Assembly: GCA_030043175.1 (NCBI GenBank)
Contig: JASHYD010001061.1
Coordinates: 1-7,863, forward strand
Source of the DNA: Xanthobacteraceae bacterium
GTDB lineage: Bacteria > Pseudomonadota > Alphaproteobacteria > Rhizobiales > Xanthobacteraceae
Direction: 5' to 3'
Length of the DNA: 7,863 bases
The position numbers were made by a program, and so were the translations under genes. Below, one piece after another: positions 1 through 5,610 of this stretch. The notes beneath the pieces are model-generated. The model made no database searches. It saw only the letters and a program-made list of their open reading frames with translations, and was not told where the DNA came from. Each line of letters opens with the position of its first letter. Positions within the stretch are counted from its first letter, which is position 1.

Positions 1-1379
1 GTCGACACGAAGATAGTCACCCCTTGATTGCGTGACAGATCGAGCAACAGCTCCCAGAACTGGTCCCGCGCCAAGGGATCGACGCCTGACGTCGGCTCGT
101 CCAGAATCAGAATTTCCGGCCCGTGCACGATTGCGACTGCGAGCGACAGCCGCTGTCTGATGCCGAGCGGAAGATCCAGAGTGCGTTGATCGAGGTACTC
201 CGCCAGCCCGAACCGCGCCACAAGATAGCCAATGCGCGTTCGTGACTTTGCTACCGGCAGGTGGAACAGCCGCGCATGAAGATCAAGGTTCTGTCGGACC
301 GTGAGCTCGGTGTAGAGCGAGAATGACTGCGACATGTAGCCGACACGGGTGCGGGCGGCGATGCCGTCGGCGCCGAGCGGTTGGCCGAACAGCAGCGCCT
401 CGCCCTCGCTCGGAGGCAAGAGGCCGGTCAGCATTTTCATGGTCGTGGTTTTGCCGCAGCCATTGGAGCCAACGAAGCCGAAGATTTCGCCGCGCTCGAT
501 TGTGAAGCTGACGCGATCGACCGCGGTAAAGTCTCCGAACCGGCAGGTGAGGTCGCGTGCAACAATCACCGGGTCGCCGTCAGGCCGGCCTCGTGGCGGA
601 ATCTTCAACGATTCATCCCCCCGGCGCTGTTTCGGCAGCAAGGCTACGAAAGCGTCCTCTACTGTGCTTGCTCCGGTATTTGCTTTGACCTCCGCCGGAG
701 ATCCTGTCGCCAACACTCGGCCTTCGTTCATCGCAACGAGCCAATCAAATCGCTCGGCTTCTTCCATATAGGCGGTCGCCACTATTACGCTCATCCCGGT
801 CCGGCGGGTGCGCATCTCATCGATCAAAGTCCAGAATTGCCGGCGGGAAAGTGGATCCACCCCGGTCGTGGGTTCGTCGAGAATCAGCAGGTCAGGATCA
901 TGGATCAATGAACAGCACAGGCCAAGCTTCTGCCGCATCCCGCCCGACAGCTTCTTAGCAGGACGGTCGGAAAAATCGGCAAGTCCGGTGCTGCGGAGAA
1001 GCGTGAAAACCCGCCATTCCCGTTCGGATTGGGACTGCCCAAATAACCGCGCAAAGAATTCGATGTTTTCACGTACGCTGAGGTCTGGATATAGGTTTTT
1101 GCCCAGTCCCTGCGGCATATAGGCGATGCGAGGACATATGGCGGCGCGGTGCCGCGGATCTGTGATGTCGCCTCCCAACACGATGGCGCGGCCAGATTGT
1201 ACTCGTCGCGCCCCCGCGATGAGGCTCAAGAGTGACGACTTGCCAACCCCGTCTGGCCCGATCAAGCCGACCATGCAGCCGGAGGGAAACTCGGCTGTGA
1301 CAGCGTCGAGAGCGACCGCGCTGCCGTAGCGGTGGGTAATCTGGTGAAGATGCGCGACGGGGGGTGCACGCCCGGTCAT
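1..1379 (-). CDS. rbbA: RbbA-type ribosome-associated/efflux double ABC ATPase, partial (3' end beyond window)
   Basis: One open frame starts at the ATG at 1379 and is still open at position 1, giving about 459 residues. It contains two ABC ATPase domains. Domain 1 has Walker A GPDGVGKS (41-48), signature LSGGM (144-148) and Walker [14 protein letters not shown] (about 163-175). Domain 2 has Walker A GSNGCGKT (304-311), a degenerate signature LPLGI (403-407) and Walker [14 protein letters not shown] (423-435). The GPDGVGKSS and [11 protein letters not shown] motifs are those of E. coli RbbA, whose two ATPase domains are followed by an ABC-2 membrane domain in a protein of about 900 residues; that membrane part and the H-loop of domain 2 lie outside this window. 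RbbA was described as a ribosome-bound ATPase, but the fused permease and the adjacent membrane fusion protein suggest export. The start codon overlaps the stop of the upstream gene (ATGA), implying translational coupling. The family assignment is firm; the substrate is unknown. Confidence 0.95.
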   Translation of the reverse strand, partial: MTGRAPPVAHLHQITHRYGSAVALDAVTAEFPSGCMVGLIGPDGVGKSSLLSLIAGARRVQSGRAIVLGGDITDPRHRAAICPRIAYMPQGLGKNLYPDLSVRENIEFFARLFGQSQSEREWRVFTLLRSTGLADFSDRPAKKLSGGMRQKLGLCCSLIHDPDLLILDEPTTGVDPLSRRQFWTLIDEMRTRRTGMSVIVATAYMEEAERFDWLVAMNEGRVLATGSPAEVKANTGASTVEDAFVALLPKQRRGDESLKIPPRGRPDGDPVIVARDLTCRFGDFTAVDRVSFTIERGEIFGFVGSNGCGKTTTMKMLTGLLPPSEGEALLFGQPLGADGIAARTRVGYMSQSFSLYTELTVRQNLDLHARLFHLPVAKSRTRIGYLVARFGLAEYLDQRTLDLPLGIRQRLSLAVAIVHGPEILILDEPTSGVDPLARDQFWELLLDLSRNQGVTIFVS

Positions 1380-2509
1380 TGTGGAGTTCTCCCCTGGAGC
1401 GCGATTGGCCAGGGCACGGCTGGGTCCGTAGTAACAAAGGCGATACCTGGCAGGCCGCTTCGAACCGCGTCCCCACGCGCACGCAAACGTTCGGGATCAA
1501 TCCTGACCCGGACGCGGAACATCAGCTTGTCGCGCTCGCTCTGGGTCTCTACGGTTTTCGGCGTGAATTGCGCCTGCGTGGCGATAAACGACACCTTGGC
1601 CGGGATGGCGACACTGCGATTGGCGTCCAGCACGATGCGGGTGTCGGCACCGAACTTGACCTTTCCGGCCTGCTCGGTGGGGAGATAGATGTCCATATAT
1701 ACGTACGAGATGTCGAGCATGGTGAACACTTTGCCGCCGGCAGGAAGCACCTCGCCGACATTGGCTATCCGGTATTGAATGCGGCCGTCACGGGGAGCGA
1801 TAAGCGTGTTATCGGCAATATTGACGGAGTATAGCTCGACGTCGTGCGTCGAGGCCTCGAGCGCATGTTGGGCTTCGGTGACACGATCCTCGGCGGCGCT
1901 CAGTGCAGCATTGGCGCCATCCAATTGCTGCTGGCGCTGGTCCAAGACTTCCTTCGTTTCTGCCCCCCTGTCAATCAGATATTTGGCGCGATCCAACTCC
2001 TGTTGCGCCAGCAGCGCCTGGGTCGTCTGTTGGGCGACATTGTGGTTGGCTTCATCAATGGCCCTTTGCGCCTGATTGACCTGCGCCTGAGATTTCTTCA
2101 GCGAGGCTTCCAAGTCTCTCGTATCCATGCGTGCAACGATTTGACCCGCTTTCACTATGGCGCCTTCATCAACAAAGATTTCGGCGATGCGCCCGGCAAA
2201 CTTGGTATCAATATCGATCTCGTCTGCCTCAAGTCGCCCATTGCCAAAGACGATGCTGGGCGGCAACTGAAGGTGGGTTTGTTTCCACCAATAGAAGCCA
2301 CCGAGCGAGCAGCCGATGATGATGGCCAAGGCGAGCGCAACTCGCGGCCAGTGCAAGCTGACAGATATCAGGTTATGGTTTGATCGCGGTGCCGGAGCAT
2401 TGAAGTTCGCAGGAACGGGCGCGGGCTCGTGCAGCCTGGCGGCCGCGACCTTACCCACCCCGTCCTCAACCGACGACTCGGAGTGGCTGTCCTTGGTACC
2501 ATTGGCCAT
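1376..2509 (-). CDS. yhiI: HlyD-family membrane fusion (periplasmic adaptor) protein, YhiI-like
   Basis: This is a 377-residue protein. I chose the ATG at 2509 because AAGGGAAG lies a few bases upstream; the frame can be extended to a TTG at 2551, but that would overlap the likely promoter. A cytoplasmic N-terminal stretch of about 54 residues precedes one membrane anchor (about 55-75, ending FYWW). Next come the first half of the biotinyl-lipoyl-like domain (about 85-130, with [10 protein letters not shown] and [11 protein letters not shown]), a long Gln/Ala-rich coiled-coil hairpin (about 132-225) and the second lipoyl half ([11 protein letters not shown], 237-247, then [13 protein letters not shown]). 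A beta-barrel domain follows to the C-terminus. Such adaptors link an inner-membrane ABC exporter to an outer-membrane channel. It is the first gene of an operon with the RbbA-type ATPase, with a 4-base overlap, matching the E. coli yhiI-rbbA-yhhJ order. No outer-membrane partner is visible here. Confidence 0.93.
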   Translation of the reverse strand: MANGTKDSHSESSVEDGVGKVAAARLHEPAPVPANFNAPAPRSNHNLISVSLHWPRVALALAIIIGCSLGGFYWWKQTHLQLPPSIVFGNGRLEADEIDIDTKFAGRIAEIFVDEGAIVKAGQIVARMDTRDLEASLKKSQAQVNQAQRAIDEANHNVAQQTTQALLAQQELDRAKYLIDRGAETKEVLDQRQQQLDGANAALSAAEDRVTEAQHALEASTHDVELYSVNIADNTLIAPRDGRIQYRIANVGEVLPAGGKVFTMLDISYVYMDIYLPTEQAGKVKFGADTRIVLDANRSVAIPAKVSFIATQAQFTPKTVETQSERDKLMFRVRVRIDPERLRARGDAVRSGLPGIAFVTTDPAVPWPIALQGRTPQ

Positions 2510-2530
2510 ATTTGCTTCCCTTCGATGGTC

Positions 2531-2559
2531 ATTATCGAGTACTGATATCAAGGGGGCAA
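2531..2559 (-). promoter_or_regulatory. Possible sigma70-type promoter of the yhiI-rbbA operon
   Basis: Read on the minus strand, TTGCCC (2559-2554) and GATAAT (2536-2531) are separated by 17 bases. This would start transcription near 2524 and leave a leader of about 15 bases carrying the ribosome-binding site AAGGGAAG before the ATG at 2509. The -10 matches consensus at 5 of 6 positions and the -35 at only 3 of 6. Such a short leader is unusual but workable. Confidence 0.4.
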
Positions 2560-2669
2560 TTCAGGCATTGGCCGTAAGGGAAAATACGGAGGTCTCCGCA
2601 CTCCCGACTCGGCTGGTCTCGAAGATCGCCAGCGCAGCACTCGGCCGAGCCTCCGGTCTGTCGTTCTTC

Positions 2670-2684
2670 ACTCAATTTTTGAGT
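2670..2684. repeat. Short palindrome ACTCAA-TTT-TTGAGT upstream of the transporter operon
   Basis: This is a perfect 6-base inverted repeat with a 3-base centre, in locally AT-rich sequence, about 160 bases upstream of the yhiI start. The spacing differs from the FNR type. It could be an operator for another regulator or a chance palindrome; one this short carries little weight alone. Confidence 0.25.
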
Positions 2685-2706
2685 AATCAAAAGCGGAAAA
2701 TGGGCT

Positions 2707-2720
2707 TTGACATGCCTCAA
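2707..2720. promoter_or_regulatory. FNR/FixK-type box TTGACATGCCTCAA (weak copy)
   Basis: It carries the TTGA-N6-TCAA core and matches 8 of 10 bases of TTGAT-N4-ATCAA. It lies about 200 bases upstream of the yhiI ATG on the minus strand and no good -10 lies at the class II distance in that direction. A TATATT (2750-2755) lies to its right on the plus strand, but no gene begins there before 3307. It may act at a distance on the transporter operon, or be vestigial. Confidence 0.4.
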
Positions 2721-3233
2721 GGCGGAACCGACTTGCAGAGAAGCGCTGGTATATTCATCCACGTTCATTTGGAGGTGACCTTGGGCTTCTGGCGAGGTTC
2801 AACGCGCCAAATGCATACCGTCGCGCGCCTTAGTGGCCGGATTGGGTAGTCAACGCAAAACAAGGCAATGCAAAAGGATCAACGAGACCACAAAGCCGCT
2901 CACTCGCTCGAAATTGGTCCATCCTCGCCCTTAGGTTTTTCCGGCGAATCGCAAACGACCTCAGCGAAATGGCCGGTGCATGGCGACGTCTTCGGTCTCG
3001 ACATCGGTAAAGCGCGCTAGTTTTCTGCCGAAGCGATATGGCCTAATGGCTCAAGAGTGCCCGACTACGCGTCGCGTTTCTCAGGCTTGATATCCCCGCA
3101 CGGGTCGCCGCTCGCGATTCTCTCGAGCACTGCATTCGCGGGGCGAACCAGCCAATGCGTGGCCCGTATCTGGGTGGACTTGTCTCCGTCTCCCTAATAT
3201 CAGGCGGCGAAAATTGCATACCCAAAGAGGTGA

Positions 3234-3247
3234 TTGATCTTGCTCAA
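3234..3247. promoter_or_regulatory. FNR/FixK-type box TTGATCTTGCTCAA upstream of the EF-hand gene
   Basis: It matches the consensus TTGATC-N2-GATCAA at all but one position. Its centre is 66 bases upstream of the EF-hand ATG. If the activator binds at -41.5, transcription would start near 3282 with a leader of about 25 bases. The best -10-like hexamer, CAAAAT (3277-3282), is slightly too far downstream for that geometry, so the exact start is uncertain. Confidence 0.6.
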
Positions 3248-3296
3248 TGCCGGACCGCGGGACCCGTGCTCTTTGCCAAAATTGTTGGAAACGAAC

Positions 3297-3302
3297 AGGA
3301 GG
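3297..3302 (+). promoter_or_regulatory. Strong Shine-Dalgarno AGGAGG deciding the EF-hand start
   Basis: A full AGGAGG followed by TTTT directly precedes the ATG at 3307. The frame stays open further upstream to 3247, but this site fixes the start at 3307, where the protein begins with a proper signal peptide. Confidence 0.85.
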
Positions 3303-3306
3303 TTTT

Positions 3307-3696
3307 ATGTGTAGAAAACTTATCGCATTGGTCGGAATGTCGCTCATGATCGGTTCTGCATCGACCAGTGCATTTGCGGTCAGCAAACGCACCTCAGCGG
3401 CAGCGGCAGCGGACGTTCGAGCGTTGGTGCGCATGATGGATAAGGACCAGAATGGCACGGTGTCGAAGGAAGAGTTCCTGCAATACATGGGCCAGGTCTT
3501 CGATGGCCTCGATGTCAATCGGAGCGGTCAACTCGAGCCTAACGAGGTGCGTTCTCTGGCATCCCGAGATTGGCTGGCGTGTAATACCCTCGCCTTCCAG
3601 AGAGGCGTCAACGTCAACGACCGCCGGTCGACGGACACGGGCCCATCAGACTGGAGGCAGTTCATGACTTCCTGCCTGGCCGGAAAGGTGCATTGA
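3307..3696 (+). CDS. Exported small EF-hand calcium-binding protein
   Basis: This is a 129-residue protein with an N-terminal signal peptide: positively charged MCRK, a hydrophobic core of about residues 5-18, and likely cleavage after SAFA at residue 24. Two EF-hand loops follow. Loop 1 is DKDQNGTVSKEE (45-56), with D45, D47, N49, T51 and E56 in ligand positions. Loop 2 is DVNRSGQLEPNE (69-80), with D69, N71, S73, Q75 and E80. Both keep the central Gly and final Glu, so calcium binding is likely. The mature part has two cysteines (C92, C123) that could form a disulfide in the periplasm. The rest, including an Ala-rich stretch (31-35) and a C-terminal DWRQFMTSC segment, matches nothing I recognise. 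It stands alone, divergent from the transporter operon, with an FNR-type box upstream. A role in calcium buffering or sensing is inference from the motif. Confidence 0.88.
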   Translation: MCRKLIALVGMSLMIGSASTSAFAVSKRTSAAAAADVRALVRMMDKDQNGTVSKEEFLQYMGQVFDGLDVNRSGQLEPNEVRSLASRDWLACNTLAFQRGVNVNDRRSTDTGPSDWRQFMTSCLAGKVH

Positions 3697-3737
3697 TCCA
3701 CGCGATCACCGATTGGCAGCCAGAGCGCAGAGTCACC

Positions 3738-3775
3738 TCAAACAAAACTGGAGGAACCGCTTAGGGTTTCTCCAG
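3738..3775 (-). terminator. Intrinsic terminator facing the minus strand
   Basis: The 11-base arms 3748-3758 (CTGGAGGAACC) and 3765-3775 (GGTTTCTCCAG) pair fully with one G-U, around the 6-base loop GCTTAG. On the minus strand the stem is followed at once by TTTTGTTTGAGG, a U-rich tail. On the plus strand the following bases (GTGGATAGAG) are not U-rich, so the signal points against minus-strand transcripts coming from the right. The nearest minus-strand gene upstream ends at 4184, over 400 bases away. It could also weakly stop the EF-hand transcript. Confidence 0.7.
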
Positions 3776-4183
3776 GTGGATAGAGATCGCTGTTCACACC
3801 GGACTTGCTCGCCGTGTATATCGAAGTGGGACCTCTGCTGGTCAGCGAACGGTAACCTTGCAGTCCTGGTTGGATGACCCTTGCTGCCTAGGGCATGGCA
3901 TCAGGCCTCTCCTCAATCGCATCCGGGCGAGGACAGAAAACGGACCCACGGCTTCATCGTTGGCGGCCCATGCAGCCCATGGCGCGGGGCGCCGCCATGC
4001 TGGACTCGGCACAGGGTGTCTAAGCCTCCACGTTCACCCGAAAGTGGCCCTTATTAGAGGCTGGCACCGCTTACCGACCACAAGAGGCTATGCTGATCTG
4101 TAGCGACCTGCGGATGTGCTGCTTTGCGCGTCCTTCACGAGGATCGCCCAATCAATCGATGGCCATCGCATCGCGCCTTTGCA
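3776..4183. other. Non-coding gap between convergent genes
   Basis: About 400 bases without a supportable gene. A plus-strand frame at 3858-4103 lacks a ribosome-binding site and has no recognisable content. The stretch 3961-3999 contains alternative short inverted repeats (TGGCGGC with GCCGCCA, or CATGGCG with CGCCATG). If the host-attachment transcript ends at the terminator at 3738-3775, this would be its long 3' untranslated region. Confidence 0.5.
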
Positions 4184-4633
4184 TCAGCCCACCAGATGCT
4201 TTTCAATCTCATGTACTGGATGCTTCGTCAGATCCTTATCGACTTCGGCGATGATGCGGCCCTTCACATCGGAGTGGAACGCCACCCGCAGATCCGCGAG
4301 CGTCCGCGGCGGGGCTACCACGACCAGCGCCTTCACCTTACGCTCGCGCACAAGCCTTTCCATCGCCGCAGCGACCCGCCGAACGAAGCGGTGCTGTGCC
4401 AGGTTGTGCCAATCGGTGTCTTCAACACCGCTGCGGAGGTTTGTACCGGCCCGCTTGAAAGCGCGGCCCGGGCGATCACTGCCCTGCTCCCGGGTCGGGG
4501 GGTTGTCATCGACGAACGCGCGCTCGGTCTTCAAGTGTGGATACTCTTCGTCGCCTACATTGCGCAAGAACAAAGCCTTCTGGCCGTCGCCGACGAATAC
4601 AAATGCGTCATGAGGGATTTCGAGAGTGTTCAT
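4184..4633 (-). CDS. Host-attachment-family protein (protein required for attachment to host cells)
   Basis: This is a 149-residue protein. The ATG at 4633 has GGAG about 7 bases upstream; the frame extends to 4675, but the extension is arginine/serine-rich filler and would overlap the predicted transcription start. Features typical of this family are FVFVGDGQKALFLRN (11-25), DDNPPT and GSDRPGRAFK (42-60), TDWHNLAQHRF (73-83), the core ALVVVAPPRTLADLR (102-116) and the C-terminal KDLTKHPVHEIEKHL (133-147). There is no signal peptide or membrane segment, so the protein should be cytoplasmic. The family name comes from attachment phenotypes in plant-associated bacteria; the biochemical activity is not established, and a link to the eRF1-like fold is only suspected. 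It is monocistronic here, with an FNR-type promoter upstream. Confidence 0.9.
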   Translation of the reverse strand: MNTLEIPHDAFVFVGDGQKALFLRNVGDEEYPHLKTERAFVDDNPPTREQGSDRPGRAFKRAGTNLRSGVEDTDWHNLAQHRFVRRVAAAMERLVRERKVKALVVVAPPRTLADLRVAFHSDVKGRIIAEVDKDLTKHPVHEIEKHLVG

Positions 4634-4675
4634 AGGAGATCTCCGCCCGGCCGAAGCCGCGTTGACTCTGCTCAT

Positions 4676-4681
4676 ATGATA
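4676..4681 (-). promoter_or_regulatory. -10 element TATCAT of the host-attachment gene
   Basis: On the minus strand TATCAT matches TATAAT at 5 of 6 positions and lies 23 bases from the inner edge of the box at 4705-4718. It predicts transcription starting near 4669, with the box centred about 42 bases upstream: the class II activator arrangement. The leader would be about 35 bases. Confidence 0.6.
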
Positions 4682-4683
4682 TT

Positions 4684-5471
4684 TATCGATTGCAGCGAGA
4701 TGCTTTGATTTCGATCAAGCTTCGTTCCGACAAACACATTGCCCATTCCGCAGTGTCTTTCGGCAAGCTCATTCCGCTGCTCGGGGGCATGGGGCATGAA
4801 TGTGGCGTGGTCCGCGCGGTGTTGCTTGACAAACGATGGCAAAGCTTCGGGCGTACGAGCGCAACGAATGAGGCAATCACCACTTGAGCGTCAGGCAGAC
4901 TGCGCGAGATCTCGCGCGTGCGCTCGACATGCTTCAGAAACCGATCCGGATCGTTTGAGGAAACGCTGCGGAGGCAGGTACCTCACCGTCCAACCCGTGG
5001 AAAGAACGGCCATCGCGTTGAGGCCGATGCGGAGATTTCGGTGCTGACGCCGCAACGCGCAGACATCTCACCGACATCCGCATACGGCCGGTCATGCATA
5101 TGTGATAGAGGCAGTGAAACTCTGTGGTCAAGCCCGCCTCCGAAACCCACATGAAAGCGAACGGGGTGATGGCCTCGACGTCACCTGGTGACAAGCGATC
5201 CAGAAAGCGATAGATCACCTCGCGCCTATCGGGAACATCTGGAAGCGCGAGGCGATCTGCTCCGACGCGGTTGCTGGCATCGCGTGTCATCGTAGGTTCT
5301 GCCCGCACGTAGCAGACTCAAGCCCTCAGGCGCACTGCGTGGGCCTAACCATCGCGAGGAGTTTGCGACCGTGATCAACGAACGATTTGTCAACAGAAGT
5401 TCGGTAACGTCGCATACCTGGCGATCAGTCTTCGCCGTGGTCACGTCAACCATAACATCAGGCGACTTCAT
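4684..5471 (-). pseudogene. Probable degenerate minus-strand gene, function unknown
   Basis: Protein-like sequence runs along the minus strand but keeps changing frame. From an ATG at 5471 (GAGG about 9 bases upstream) one frame reads sensibly for about 55 residues (MKSPDVMVDVTT... DVTELLLTNRSLITVANS). A second frame, from about 5290 to 5105, reads RVGADRLALPDVPDRREV then FLDRLSPGDVEAITPFAF. Back in the first frame, HDRPYADVGEMSARCGVSTE lies near 5100-5035. A third frame gives LNAMAVLSTGWTVRYLPPQ near 5025-4965. The first frame again gives DPDRFLKHVERTREISRS and LPDAQVVIASFVALVRP near 4950-4830. No frame is open throughout. I do not recognise the family. It could instead be noise or several short frames; the ordered, non-overlapping patches favour one ancestral gene. 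Confidence 0.4.
4705..4718. promoter_or_regulatory. Perfect FNR/FixK box TTGATTTCGATCAA
   Basis: This is an exact TTGAT-N4-ATCAA palindrome, centred 78 bases upstream of the host-attachment ATG at 4633. With the TATCAT -10 at 4681-4676 it forms a textbook class II FNR/FixK/Anr-dependent promoter reading leftward. Confidence 0.85.
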
Positions 5472-5506
5472 GAACAGATCCTCACCTGGTATCTCGGCGC
5501 AGAAAA

Positions 5507-5520
5507 TTGATCTGCCTCAA
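5507..5520. promoter_or_regulatory. FNR/FixK-type box TTGATCTGCCTCAA upstream of the murJ-like gene
   Basis: It carries the TTGA-N6-TCAA core and matches 9 of 10 bases of TTGAT-N4-ATCAA. It lies between the degenerate minus-strand gene (ATG at 5471) and the plus-strand murJ-like gene. The distance suits plus-strand activation. On the minus side it would place the transcription start almost on the ATG. Confidence 0.65.
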
Positions 5521-5543
5521 TGAAGATCAGTCCACGTTAGCAT

Positions 5544-5549
5544 TCTAAA
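5544..5549 (+). promoter_or_regulatory. -10 element TCTAAA of the murJ-like gene
   Basis: TCTAAA matches TATAAT at 4 of 6 positions. It lies 23 bases after the box at 5507-5520, the same gap as at the host-attachment promoter. Transcription would begin near 5556, leaving a leader of about 55 bases before the ATG at 5611. Confidence 0.5.
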
Positions 5550-5610
5550 CTAAAATTGTCTGCCTCTGCGGCGAAGCAGTTCGGCGTGTATATCCTGCGT
5601 GGTGCTTTTC

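Larger units (their letters stand above)
2560..3296. other. Non-coding divergent intergenic region
   Basis: About 740 bases lie between the divergently read transporter operon and the EF-hand gene. No frame here has a ribosome-binding site together with recognisable protein content. The only structure I can support is two FNR-type boxes (2707-2720 and 3234-3247) and a short perfect palindrome (2670-2684). Short overlapping frames on both strands look like chance open frames in GC-rich DNA. Confidence 0.6.

Noticed and set aside
349..1122. Several plus-strand open frames of 100-176 codons within 349-1122
   Set aside because: They lie opposite the RbbA-type gene, whose ABC motifs are unmistakable on the minus strand; they are antisense shadows.
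2679..2690. TTGAGTAATCAA as a further FNR-type box
   Set aside because: The half-sites are separated by 4 rather than 6 bases, so it does not fit the FNR/FixK spacing.
2532..2768. Minus-strand frame of 78 codons starting MNVDEYTSASLQVG
   Set aside because: The first 40 residues look mildly protein-like, but there is no Shine-Dalgarno, the tail is cysteine/arginine-rich filler, and it overlaps the likely yhiI promoter.
3858..4103. Plus-strand frame of 81 codons
   Set aside because: No ribosome-binding site, no recognisable motif, and composition typical of chance frames.
4683..4883. Minus-strand frame of 66 codons as an independent small gene
   Set aside because: It lacks a start signal and is better explained as the tail of the degenerate gene at 4684-5471.
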